Assembly: GCA_011800155.1 (NCBI GenBank)
Contig: CM022369.1
Coordinates: forward strand, 2,418,001 to 2,482,000
From: Flammulina velutipes
Lineage: Eukaryota; Basidiomycota; Agaricomycetes; Agaricales; Physalacriaceae
Direction of reading: 5' to 3'
DNA length: 64,000 nt
Positions 35,297 to 46,400 of the stretch are shown here, piece after piece (positions within the stretch are counted from its first letter, which is position 1; every line of letters starts with the position of its first letter). Made by a program: the position numbers and the translations under genes. The notes below the pieces were generated by a model. That model searched no databases and had not been told where the DNA came from. It saw only the letters and a list, made by a program, of their open reading frames with translations.

Positions 35297-36009
35297 CTAG
35301 TAAAGCATAATCTTCCCACCGACTGACCTGACCGCCACATGAGCAGGAATATCACGCGTGACGATCTCGCGGCGATACTCTGTAATAACACCACCCGCAG
35401 ACTTGGTGGGCTTCTCGACCGGGATAGCACCACCAATCTCTTGACGCTTGTACTCTGTGATAATACCACTCGCTGATTTGACAGGCTTCTCTTCTGGGAT
35501 GGTGCCACCAATTTCCTGACGCTTGACCTCTCTCCTGTCGTACTCGGTAATGACACCATTGACGGATTTCGTAGGTTTCTCGACTGGGATGGCACCACCG
35601 ATCTCCTGGCGTTTGTACTCGGTGATGACACCATTCACAGATTTAACAGGTTTTTCCACTGGGATGGTGCCGCCGATCTCCTGACGCTTGACTTCCCGAC
35701 GGTCGTACTCGGTGATCACACCGTTGACTGATTTGGTGGGTTTCTCGACAGGGATGGCGCCGCCGATCTCCTGGCGTTTAGCGAGTACAGGGACATCCAC
35801 AACAGACCTGCTGTAAGCAGGGATAAGCTCGAGAGGGGCGGGAACGGGGGCGGGTGCCCGTGCTTTGAGCATTGGGGCCTGTTCCACGTCAAAACAGTGC
35901 AAAAATACGCGCAAGAAGAGATACTCACGGGCATGCGCACCGGTGAGGCCATCGCTTGGGTGGCGAGGAGAAGCGCCAGAGGCAGAAGGGCAACGATGCG
36001 GGCGAACAT
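35297..36009 (-). CDS. Secreted Kex2-site tandem repeat precursor (KEP-like)
   Basis: Two exons, 35929-36009 and 35297-35878 (50-nt intron), 220 residues. Exon 1 encodes a signal peptide: MFARIVALLPLALLLATQA. After a Pro/Ala-rich spacer, five units start at residue 61, each opened by the Kex2 site KR followed by Gln: QEIGG, then A or T, IPVEKP, T or V, KS, a short variable part, and ITEY. Units 1 and 3 carry an extra DRREV before the next KR; units 2 and 4 do not. So the pattern is A-B-A-B-A, and unit 5 runs into a decayed copy. This architecture is that of fungal KEPs, whose units are released as peptides and may be modified (ustiloxin-like cyclic peptides) or act at hyphal surfaces (Ustilago Rep1). 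No DUF3328 or tyrosinase gene is adjacent. Function unknown. Confidence 0.85.
35375..35779 (-). repeat. Five in-frame coding repeats, 90/75/90/75/75 bp
   Basis: Units at 35690-35779, 35615-35689, 35525-35614, 35450-35524 and 35375-35449. Units 1+2 and 3+4 form a 165-bp higher-order pair with very high DNA identity, indicating recent duplication or gene conversion. Confidence 0.9.
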
Positions 36010-36322
36010 GACTAACGAAGGGATATGCAGAGCAAGTTGAGTGAGTTGGAAAGACTATGGGGAGGCGTCCAGGCCTAAGGAAAAGAACGAAGGAAAAGAC
36101 TGGAAGCGTAGTGAGCAAGGAAAATACACGGAAAAATGCGCCACGTACAAGACAGAGGGTGAAGAAGGTGGGAGACAAGAAAAGCAGGCAGCTATATATC
36201 GCCAGGAACCCTGATGGTCGTGACGACGAGTTGATGAGCCTCAGCCAATCAGGCGGCTTCCACGTGACTCTCCACGTCCATCTCGGCTGACAGCGATCTC
36301 TAAATTTATTTGATCTTCATCC
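36010..36322. promoter_or_regulatory. Divergent promoter region, repeat precursor / ESF1
   Basis: 313 bp. A TATATAT at 36193-36199 lies about 185 bp before the repeat-protein start on the minus strand and may be its TATA element. A CACGTG is near 36250. Confidence 0.4.
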
Positions 36323-38604
36323 ATGTCCTCCTCCGACCCACGTTTTGCCCGACTGCGTTCAGATCCGAGGTTCCGTCGGCCAAAGAAAGAGAAAGCAAAA
36401 GTCCAAGTTGACGATCGCTTCAAGTCAGTCTTTGCGCCGGACAAAAAATCTAAAAAGAAATCTTCGGGTGTGCACCGCTTTGATCTACCTCTGCTGCGTT
36501 GACTGACCATCATTTTAGGACGGGTTGACAAGTATGGTCGTATTCTGTCAGATACACACGAGCAGGACAATATCCGACGTTTCTACCATCTCCAAGATGC
36601 TGATGAACAAGGAGAGGACTCGAAACCCATTGATCTCGCGCGTGGACAAGTCCTGCTAGAGTCCTCAGACGAGGAGGGGCCTTCACACGCTGCAGATGAC
36701 AGCGAAGAAAGTGAACTCGACGACTTTGTCAAGGTCGGCGTGCAAGACGAAGACAGCGATGAAGAAATAAACCTGGACGAGTCGCAATACGCCGATCTTT
36801 CTGCTCAGGCTGTTGCGTACTCAAATGAGCACCCGGAGATCGAGGAAAGCGAGCGCACGCGCCGTCTTGCAGTGGTAAACCTCGACTGGGATCATGTGCG
36901 TGCTGCACACCTCTACAAAATATGTTCTTCCCTTGTTTCGCCAACCGCACCACCCGTCGCATCTTCATCTCGTGTTGCTGAATCTTCATCACGCAAAGCA
37001 TCTACCACACAGGCCCGTGGGCAGGTCCTTAGCGTGCGCGTCCTTCCCAGTGAATTTGGGAAGGAGCGAATGACCCGGGAGGAGAAGGAGGGTCCTCCAG
37101 CCGAACTTTTCAAAAAGCGAAAAGACCTCTCGGAGGTTAACGCGAAAACTATCTACGAAGTTGCTGAGGAGGATGAGGTCAACGAGGACGCGTTGCGCAA
37201 GTATCAGTTGGATAGGTTACGGTATGTGAAACCCTGTCAATCACTGTGCTGTCTAACTATGGATCTACCAGGTATTACTACGCCATCATAGAATGTGATT
37301 CAGTTGAGGCTGCCTCTCATATTTTTGATGAGTTGGAGGGAACAGAACTGGAACGGTCTGCCAATGTCTTCAATCTCAGCTTTGTCCCGGATGATATGAC
37401 TTTCGACGACGCGTTTAGGTTCGTTGAAAATATGTTGTCCTCCCCGGTTATTGATCCCACGCTAGAGATGAAGCTACTGCAGAAGCAGACACCTTGGGTA
37501 AACCCCTGGACTTTGTCACAGATGTGTGTGCTCAATTATTCTTCCTACATCTCCCTCCTGATGTCAAAGCTAGGCTCTTCGACACTCAAAAGTGAAGTTA
37601 ACATGGGATGACGACGACCCAGAGAGGCAACAAATCACCCGACGCAAATTCTCCCGCAAAGAAATCGAAGAGGATAACTTCCGGGCGTACATCGCATCTT
37701 CTTCAGAGTCAGAAGGCGAAGCACGACCGGAAAAGTCGAAACAAAAGTCTCAATCGAGAGATAAACTGCGGGCACTCCTACTGGCAGGCAACGATAACGA
37801 CATGCCTGAGGGGTGGGGCGGTAACGGCAATGACGAAGGCGCCTCGGATGTCGACATGGAGATTACCTTCACGCCGGGACTTTCAGAGAGCAAGGGTGAA
37901 GAGGACGAGACGACTATCGAGAAGTACAAGCGGAAGATGAAGGAGAAGCGGAAACAGAGGAAAGAGGAACGTAATGCACCGAAGGAGGTTGTTGAGGACA
38001 AGGATGTCGATGACTTCTTCGAAGCTGATACAGAGGATGACGAGGCTGATGACGAAGAAGACGACAACGAGCCCGTTGCTGTTGCGCCCACCAAGAAGTC
38101 TGTCACCTTCAAGACACAAACCAAAGCCGCAGACATTGACTTGGTGCCCGATGACAAAAAACACTTTGACCTCAAGGCTATCCTCCGGGCAGAGAAGGGC
38201 AAGGGCAAGATACGGCACAAGAAGAAGAAAGCCGAGACATCGACTGACGAGACCCAGCCGGACTTTTCCATCGACGTTACGGACAATCGGTTCAGTGTCC
38301 TACACGAAGATCCCAACTTTGCCATTGACCCCAGCAATCCTCAGTATGTTCTTACCATTCTCCATTTTTCTTTACTGATGGTTGCCACAGGTTCAAGAAG
38401 ACGAAAGCAATGTCAGCGATACTCGAGGAAGGCGGTAAACGACGGCATAAGAAGCGGGGAGAAGACAAAGTGCACGAGTCTTCGTCTACTCAAAAGACTG
38501 ATCACGCGCCGGAGCGCAAGTTGGAAAGCCTCGTCGAAAGCGTTAAGCGGAAAAGCTTCAATCATGATCGGAGGGGTAAGGGTAAAAGGCAAAAGTTGTT
38601 ATAA
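36323..38604 (+). CDS. ESF1: Esf1, pre-rRNA processing factor
   Basis: Nucleolar protein needed for 18S rRNA maturation in the small-subunit processome. The N-terminus DPRFARLRSDPRFRRP is the family hallmark (repeated DPRF). After a short intron comes VDKYGRIL, an acidic stretch, then RRLAVVNLDWDHVRAAHLY, the NLDWD block of Esf1. The RRM-like part (LRYYYAIIECDS, SHIFDELEG, FNLSFVPDDMTF) leads into a conserved join, FRDEAT then KPLDFVT, then ALRHSKVKLTWDDDDPER. That join requires introns ending at CTAG 3' sites inside 37436-37580. The C-terminal half is Lys/Glu/Asp-rich and ends in DNRFSVLHEDPNFAIDP and a basic tail. Six or so exons. Identification firm. Confidence 0.93.
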
Positions 38605-39144
38605 TTTGTTAGTACATGTTCGTGTCAACTTAGATTCCCACCAATTCGAGACCTGCCTGGTACCCACGCCCTGCTACTCTGAACTATGTTGTTCAACACT
38701 GCGATCACAGCGCACCTCTATCACTCTTAGAAGGGTATGTTTTCCCATCGCTCGCGCTTCGACTTGAATGTAGGATCTCGTGTTTGTGCAAAGAAGAAAG
38801 TAAATCTAAGCACACCCTTTTTTGGCGTGCTAAGATGTCTTCGGTGGCAGCCATAGCACTGACAACACAGCCAAGTTCGCGTCTAGCTATTTCCAAGCGT
38901 AAGTAGACGTGTATGAGGGAGACGCTGGGCATTTCGTAGAGCTGGAATATCGTTTATTATTAGTGAAAACCCTGTATGAAGCAAGAAGCAAAGTGCATGT
39001 CGCGTCCACCGATTAGACCGAGTTGTTTAAAAGAGGGAGATCGTGGTGAGAGAAGGACGAACGCGGTCATGCCGCACTTGTAAAAAACCGGCATTTTGCG
39101 GCAATTCGCCACTGTTTCTCTGCCACGTCGGTCGTCCATTAACG
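38605..39144. other. Intergenic gap ESF1 to NUS1
   Basis: 540 bp. It contains one minus-strand open frame with some coding character (listed separately) and probably the NUS1 promoter. Otherwise nothing recognised. Confidence 0.4.
38705..38932 (-). CDS. Possible small gene, 75 codons (weak)
   Basis: ATG-started open frame reading MPSVSLIHVYLRLEIARRE at its start, followed by an amphipathic helix ending DLLSSLHKHEIL. A 3' splice-like CAG precedes the ATG by a few codons, so it may be an inner exon of a longer transcript. No family recognised. It could be a chance open frame in the ESF1 3' region. Confidence 0.25.
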   Translation of the reverse strand: MPSVSLIHVYLRLEIARRELGCVVSAMAATEDILARQKRVCLDLLSSLHKHEILHSSRSASDGKTYPSKSDRGAL

Positions 39145-40291
39145 ATGCGCTCTGTCGCGTATATTGTCCTTCGTTTCATCCACGCACTTCATTCCGTGCT
39201 TTTATTCGCGTATTCGTGCTGGAAACGACTTGCGTACGTCGCACCGCTTTCGTTGACTGCTCCGCGGCGGCAAATTCCAAAACACCTCGCAATACTCTTT
39301 ATCCCGGACTCGGAGACGCATTATGACTTGACGGAGAAATGCCTGTTAGAATCGGTCTACCGGGTGTTGGACTGGTGCAGAGAAGTAGGAATTGCAACAA
39401 TAACCTTCTATGACGAACGCGGTACGTGTTCCCGATATACGCTAGGGTCTCCGCTTATTGATATAACAGGATTATTGAAGGCACTAACGCCTACAATCGA
39501 GCGACATGTATCTTCGTCGTCTTTGTCGCTTACAGACGAAGACCATAGCGCTTACCCTCCGACCCCTCCGCTTTCCGACTGCGCATCCCGTTCGATGTCC
39601 CCGGTTCACCCGTACACGACGAGTCCCTTCACAGTCATTCACGCACCTTTCGACTCTAGAAGGGCCCCCGGCGCGGGCAAATTCTCCCGCAATTCTCCTG
39701 GTAAGTACCCAGCGCTCACTCCCCGCAGTCATGGAAGAGAACAACATCTCGCGTAGAATTCACCAGCGTCTATATCGTATCAGCCGAGGCATCCAAGCCG
39801 ACTATTGCTGCCGTTGCATCTGACATCGCGAGGGAAGAAGCATGTAAACACAGTTCAACTGAAGAGGACCTACCCTTCACTTTAACGGTCGACGACATCA
39901 AGTGGCGCGTGGAAGGTACGGTCGGGAACTATCTTGAACTATAATTAATGTTTTGTCTCTCCACAGGCAAAGGCGGTCTTCCTGCCGCAGACTTCATGAT
40001 TGTCCATCCACTATCGCCTTCAACCTACAACCGGACTGCATTAGAACTTCATGGCTTCCCACTTCTACAAATCCGTTTGACGGAGATATAGTACGTAGCA
40101 TATCCCCTTCCTGAACAAGACCTCACAAGATGTGAAGTCATAATCGCCTAATGAAGCGGCACGACGCTTGGATCAACTGGGTTCTTCCTTCTCGTTACTA
40201 CTCCAGGCGTTTGCCGGTGCCTATTACTGAGATATCTTTCCGTGAAGCCCTCGACGAGTTTGCGGGGGCGGAGATGCGGTTCGGCAAATAG
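39145..40291 (+). CDS. NUS1: Nus1/NgBR subunit of dehydrodolichyl diphosphate synthase
   Basis: Non-catalytic partner of the cis-prenyltransferase (Rer2/DHDDS) on the ER, needed for dolichol and thus N-glycosylation. Five exons, 39145-39421, 39470-39700, 39757-39915, 39967-40090 and 40138-40291, total 314 residues, all joins in frame. An N-terminal membrane segment (FIHALHSVLLFAYSCW) is followed by the degenerate prenyltransferase fold: PKHLAILFIPD, ESVYRVLDWCREVGIAT, ITFYDERG, GLPAADFMIVHP, PLLQIRLTEIYH. The protein ends MRFGK, the R-x-G motif at the C-terminus that Nus1 contributes to the active site (human NgBR ends in the same pattern). A Ser/Pro-rich insertion (residues about 110-165) is extra relative to yeast and human. 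It shares the isoprenoid pathway with IDI1 at the other end of the window. Confidence 0.92.
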
Positions 40292-40388
40292 ACGGACACT
40301 TTTCTTTAGAGTTGTGTGAGAAAACACTTTTACATCGTCGATATCGCGCGCGCTATGTGCCAAGGATCGAGCAAACTACCGATCGCGA

Positions 40389-40744
40389 ATGAATACTCTT
40401 CACGATGAGCCGTGGATCTACCTGCCGGATCCCCACAACCGTTCTTCGCGGACAGCCCTTCTTCCCAAAGAGACTATGATAATGAATCAAGGCGCTTGCA
40501 CCGGTTCATGCCACGTTCTGGTTCTCCAAGCTCAAACATTTCCTTACATATGATCTCACAACGTGGCCGTGGCATCTCGAGATCCGTATGGGTGCCACCT
40601 TCTCGGCTCCTCCCGCGCTGTCTCCCGCACCGTTAACGGTCCCAGGCGGTCCCCATCTTGCGAAAGGCACGGACGGAATGATGAGCCACCGTAGAAACAC
40701 GAAAGGTTGTTGTCCCAACCTAAATTTTATTTACGCTTCTCGCT
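40389..40744 (+). pseudogene. Coding-like block with a frame change, possible gene relic
   Basis: ATG 40389 opens 54 codons, starting MNTLHDEPWIYLPDPH and ending at a TGA at 40551. In the next frame an overlapping open segment runs on, reading FWFSKLKHFLTYDL then TTWPWHLEIRMGA and SAPPALSPAPLTVPGGPH to about 40744. Both halves look like protein (good Trp/Pro spacing), but no GT..AG pair joins them. That suggests a one-base frameshift relic or a gene with an unusual structure. Family not recognised. Confidence 0.3.
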
Positions 40745-41070
40745 GAACAGGCGACGCTTTTCCTGTCTAACACGCTAGGTTTCAGCATGATGATCCTTTC
40801 TTCTTTCGCTACACCTGCCTCGTTCCTGTTCGTTTCCACCGTTGGTTGGGTGGACAGGCGAGGGTCCACCCCCGGACGTCGAGACTCAAGCAGGGCACCC
40901 ACTTCTCACGAAGTGTTGTGGAACTGATTGATTGACGTTGTGTCCAAGTAATGAGCTGCACAGGTATATTCCCGCTGCCTTCGTTATAAAGTTTACTGAG
41001 TCACTTACTCGCCGAGGTCACGATAATTTCTGGCATAGCTACATCGGGTTATCTTTCCGGACCAAGCGTT

Positions 41071-41077
41071 TATAAGA
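41071..41077 (+). promoter_or_regulatory. TATA-like element of the P450 gene
   Basis: TATAAGA 55 bp before the ATG of the cytochrome P450. Position and sequence fit a TATA box; not otherwise supported. Confidence 0.4.
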
Positions 41078-41125
41078 GTCCAAGGGCGCTACGGTGATGA
41101 ATTACTGGCCTCACAGGTATACCGA

Positions 41126-43030
41126 ATGCTGCTCTTCATCACCCTTGTCGTTGCAGTATTAATCTGGCGTCTTACCTTGCGTGGCGTTGTATCTTCGAAG
41201 CTCCCGTTACCCCCTGGACCTCAGGGAAGCTTCTTCCTTGGTGTAAAGAATGACTTGGTGCAAGTCGTTCCGTGGAAGAGATACTACGAATGGTCCCAGC
41301 TCTTTCAAAGTATGCTCTAACTCTCACTTACTTGTCCTCGTCTAACTGTTCCTTGAGGTCCCATTATAGCGTTTCGCGTCTATAATCGTCAATTGGTGGT
41401 ACTCAATGACTACGCGTCTGTGATTGACCTCTTGAACAAGCGCGCAAATATATACTCTGACCGACCAAAGGCGTGGATGTATCACGACCTCTGTGGGCGA
41501 GGAGATTCGGTATTCAACATATCCTCCTTAAACGAGCGGCACAGACAGTATCGCAAACTTCTCAGTGGAGGGCTAGGTCCCCAAGCTGTCAGGTCTTACT
41601 GGCCTGTCCTGGAAGAAGGGGCCAAAACCTTGATTGCGGGCTTCAACAACAATCCGGATAAGTGGGAAGGCCATCTCCGCAGGTAAGACTATTCGATTTT
41701 TACCTCTCCACACAGGGCTAACCAAAGGATACAGGAATGCGGTCTTTGTTATCATGAGAATAGCCTATGGTTATACCGTGAGAACAGAACATGACGAGTT
41801 CATTTACGTCGCGGAAGAATGCGCAAAAATTTCTGGCTGGGCTATGGCACCTGGCCGGTGGCTCGTGGATTACTACCCGATTCGTGCGTTCCTTTTGCCT
41901 ATCTTGTGACGATTCTGAGGTCGATCCTCACAGTCCGCTTTATTCCAATGTGGTTCCCCTTTGCGAGCTTCAGACGTCAAGGTGAGGAATGGAAGCGGAA
42001 GTTAGACCACCTATCTGGAGTACCACATGAATGGGTCAAGAAGCAAACAGTACGTTGGCTCACAATCACCGTTATATTGATGGTGACCCGCGGTGCAGAA
42101 CGTGGGCGTCTACCATGAGTCGTTCACGTCTCGACTTCTGGAACAGTTGCCCGGAGTCGACGAGGAAGTTATAAAATGGTGTGCTGGCGGCCTGTATGCC
42201 GGCGCAGTAGACACGGTATGCCATTTCCAGTCAGGTTCCCGATGGAGTTGAGAGCTCACAAAAATCAATGATAGACCCTCTCTGCTCTTCATTCATTTGT
42301 CCTCCTCATGGCCCTCCATTCCGACGTTCAGCGCAAGGCCCAGATGGAAGTCGATATGATTTCGGGAGATGGTGGCTTACAACGCTGCAGCAATCTTAGT
42401 AGCGCTAAGATGGTCTACGTTATGGCGGTACTGAAGGAAGTTTTAAGATACGCTCCTGTCGCTAATTTGGGTGAGTGTTGTCAACTTCTCTTCCAGGCCC
42501 CACGCTGACGATCTGAACAGCATTACCGCATCGCGTCACCGAAGAGGATACATATGCCGGTTATAGAATCCCCAAGGACGCCACTGTCATTCCGAATGTC
42601 TGGGCAATCATGCACGACTCAAATCTCTATCCGGATCCTTTCAAATTTGATCCCGGTAGATTCCTGAATGACTCGTGCAGTGATACAAGAAATGGTGAAT
42701 TGAATCCTGATCCAAGAGTGTTCGCCTTTGGGTACGGAAAGAGATCATGTCCCGGTACGTATGTCAAGATCATTCTCCGTCCTACGTGCGGCTGATGCGC
42801 TCCCGACAGGTATTCAATTCGCAGAGACATCAACGCTCTTCATAATGGCAAGTATATTGGCTAACTTTGACATTAATCTTCCTGGTGACTCGCAACCAAT
42901 GGTCGAGTTCACGACAGGTCACACCAGGTACTCGATTCGCGTTGACAGTGTGAACTGGCCTGATAAACCCTTCTACAGTCACATTAAATCCTTTGAGATT
43001 TGTATTGTACCGCGTTTCCGGGAAGAGTGA
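41126..43030 (+). CDS. Cytochrome P450 monooxygenase
   Basis: Heme-thiolate oxidase anchored in the ER by an N-terminal segment (MLLFITLVVAVLIWRLTL) and followed by the hinge LPLPPGPQG. About ten exons, each join in frame. Key motifs: C-helix region RHRQYRKLLSGGLGP; I-helix GGLYAGAVDTTLSALHSF, where the usual A-G-x-D-T-T carries one extra residue spacing; K-helix E-x-x-R in LKEVLRYAPV; PERF-type FDPGRFLND; and heme loop FAFGYGKRSCPG with the Cys ligand. Size is near 500 residues. Sequence style resembles basidiomycete families of the CYP5144/CYP512 type, but family assignment needs an alignment. No other secondary-metabolism gene is adjacent, so it appears to be a stand-alone P450, as is common in wood- and litter-decay fungi. 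Confidence 0.92.
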
Positions 43031-43495
43031 GCCCTCCTACCACTTTTATTATATCGAACATTTCTTACTTGTACTCCACCATTTCATTAATCATACATAA
43101 TTCCCTTTGAGAGCCTGTGTATTTTTGTGGCGTTGCCTGAATGCGAATAGAGGTGAATTTGAAATGATTAGATTAGATCGACGTCATCGAGGTGACATGG
43201 CAAGGTCACACGTTTCTGGTCGTTGCTTTGGGACGCCCACCAGTAATGCCTACTTGACAGCCGCGAAGCTGATCGTCGCCTGGCACTATCACAATGACCT
43301 ACAGGAGAATTGAGAACGATCAGCACGACTTGGACGATGCCCGCACTTCGTTCAGTAGCCAAACTCATGCTCCGGCTAGTGCCAGACGGCCCATTGGCAC
43401 CGGTGCGTACCCCCAACGTTTCTGTACTATTGTTATACTGAACGCAGTCAGATATACAATCTTATGGTTTTCGAACACCCCCACATCCCCTAGCA
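43031..43495. other. Intergenic gap
   Basis: 465 bp between the P450 stop and the next start on the same strand. I see only short chance frames. Confidence 0.45.
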
Positions 43496-46400
43496 ATGGA
43501 ACTTACGACCTCTAATGACCTCTCACGAACAATCACGATGGACATTGCAGAACTGGGACGAGAAAGCAGCACTAAGCTCTCAGAAAAACACCACTCATAC
43601 TCTCCGGCTTCTAGTCGCCAGAGCCATGGCTTCAAACCTCTGCAGAGTATGGATTACTCCTCATCCCCATCCGACATCACTCTCGCGTCCAAGCAGTCCG
43701 CATTTGCAAAAGCGAAGAGACATGTCAAACATTCTCAGAATCCTCACAAGCCAGTCCCGGCTACCACTGTCTTTGCTCGCGGCGCTCCCAGGCTGCATCT
43801 TCCTAAACTCGACGCTTATATTGCATCTCTCGAACGGCCAGCATTCATGGAATCCGGATCTCGCTGGGGAAAGGACAAGATGTTTCCTCCTATGGACCGG
43901 CTTGTTAGCGTCGGACAGTCACTCGACGATCTCGAAGCGAATAAGCGAATTCCACCGTTCTGGAGAAATAGAACTGGGTTGCTGGGTTCAGCGGTGAACA
44001 TAGTCCTAGGCGTGACAGTAAGTGCGCCATGCTCGGTATACGCTTCGAACTAACGCGCCAATGTGTGTAGGGATCTAGTGCTCTTGCCGCGTTCTATAGT
44101 TTACAAGGACTTGCAAACACAATCCAGATATTTGCCCTCATCCTAACCACCATATGTACGTGCTGTATCCATCATCAATGCGTTAGCTCACCTTCCGATC
44201 TAGTTCCATTTCTTAGTGATAACATCCTTGATAACTGGCACAAACTATTCCTCGGTACAATGTAAGCTCACATCGCCCTAAAATGACATCGACTAAGTAC
44301 ATACTAGTCCAAATGTTATGGCCCTCAACTTCGGTTCATCGGTCACCCAGTCCTTAGTCCTCCTGGTCATCTTTCTCACAATAACGTCGGCGTTGTTATA
44401 CTATTTCCACCGCTCAACCCGCCAATGTGATCGATACACTTGTGTGGAAGGTCTTCAGCAGAACGCGCCCGAGGGCAAGCGATGGCCGTTGTTGATTGTC
44501 ACTTTTATTCTTACAGTGATGTATCTACCACTGAGTACGATGGCCGTACATGTTCTGGTGTGGTCTGATGACCTATGGGTCGTTCCGAATCCGTACAAGA
44601 ACGCCACATCATTTCCCTCCTCAATTTCTCCCCTTGGTCCCGCCAGCGAATATCGTGATCCGCTCGACTTCTGTTGGACAACCACCATGAAGAAGAACGA
44701 AATAAACTTTGCTCCAGTCATCGTCATCCTTTCGGTCTTGGTTTTGTTGTCGGCGAGTATCTTTATTACGCTGTATGCATGTCGTTATCTAACGTACGCC
44801 TAGCTCACGATATGGTTTCCATTTGCTGTACGGCGCGTCATTCGCCAGTCGGTTCCGAAGGTCGACAAATATACCGGTCTGGGGCGGAAACGCAATCATG
44901 TAGATCTCGACGCCGAGTATCATCGACTCTTAGCTCGAGATCAAAATCCATTTGCCTTTTTGTATAGCGGTGAGTCTTGTAGTCACCCAAATAGGTTAGG
45001 GTCTCATTGTTTTAGGTTATCGACGTGGCTGGGCTACGTATCAGTCCACATACCTCTTTGCAAAACTCAGCACCTTGGTCATCATTGCGCTCATTGATCC
45101 AGACAACTGCTTCTTTCGCTCTTTACCACGTACTCCCATCCCAATCGTCCGGCAAATCGTTCTCTTGGTCTTTACTATCGGTTTCTTCCTGGCCCAGTGC
45201 TTCTTTGCGCCATTCTTGGACCCTGTTAACAACGCCAACGAATGGACATCACGCATGAACTACGTAACGACCTCCATCGTGGCGTTACTACTTGCTTTGA
45301 ATGTACCAAGACAAGAAATATACAATGTCTACATCTTGTATATGTTCGTGTGGTTCAACTTCTAACCTTATCAGCTTACTGACTTGCTCTCTAGAATATA
45401 TATCGTGACCTATGGCCTGAGTTTCTGTGCGCAAGAGACCTTTCCCTCCTTGACATGATCTAACCATGTCTAGATTTCACTGTTATCAATCTGGGACCGG
45501 TTCGTAGGATGGTTAAACGTGGGTCACTACATCTGCGTTGGTTGTTCTGTCTGACATGATATAGGTTGGACAAGGCGCATCGATTTCAGTCAGTCTCTCT
45601 CTCATATTTCCGAGTCTCCGTTCTTACCCGTCTCAATAGGTATAGACATCTTTTCGCCCGCGTTCGTATTCTCTTTCTTCCGTGCTGCACCCTTTTGACC
45701 TGGAATTCAGTCTGGACTTGTCCTTCCCGTCAGTGCACACGAAGCGACGTATATGGCAGGAATCTATTACGACACTACTACTCACCAATCCCGAGTGCAT
45801 GATTCCCCCAAAGCAGAAGATGATCTTTGCTCAAGCTCGCGATTCAGAATTCCCACCTTATTTACTCAACTTCACTGGGACACCAGCCGAACGTCATGTA
45901 GAGAACCTTAAGGTAGGACACTAGACCTCTCAAGCATAGTCCTCACTCACCTGTATGGCAGATTCTTCGTGAAATTGGCTCTCAGACTTATAACAAGGCA
46001 GCTGCATTATTATCAGGTCCTGATTGCGGCTGGTTCAAAGACCTGGAAACGGAGATACAATCAAAACATGTCGGACCAGATTCGTATTGGAAGGACGAAA
46101 AGACTACCGATGCTCACCAGACCAACTACTTCGGTAACGCATGGTGGATACCTTTCCCGCCGACTTTGGTGAGTAATAACGCTTTTCACTTTGAAAGTAG
46201 TGCTAAACATTGCAGGTTATTCGTTATGACGATGGACCTTGTGTCGTTCTGCAAAGTATATCAGACCTAGAAAGATATATTGCGCAGAACGAAGCACCAA
46301 ATGTCATCAGGAAGAGGCAAATCAGGATGTCGTTGAGAGCCCTCGAGAATCAAACTGTCAGATGGCCTTATGATCATGTAAAGGTAGGCATGGTCTTCGC

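Larger units (their letters stand above)
40292..41125. other. Intergenic region NUS1 to P450, with coding-like block
   Basis: 834 bp. The first half contains two out-of-frame coding-like segments (see the next entry). The second half is probably the P450 promoter, with a TATA-like element at 41071-41077. Confidence 0.4.

Noticed and set aside
41126..43030. P450 plus repeat precursor as a biosynthetic cluster
   Set aside because: They are separated by ESF1 and NUS1, which are housekeeping genes, and no tailoring gene of the DUF3328 or tyrosinase type lies between.
43107..43416. Overlapping short frames on both strands after the P450
   Set aside because: No conserved motif, and they fit chance open frames in an intergenic gap.
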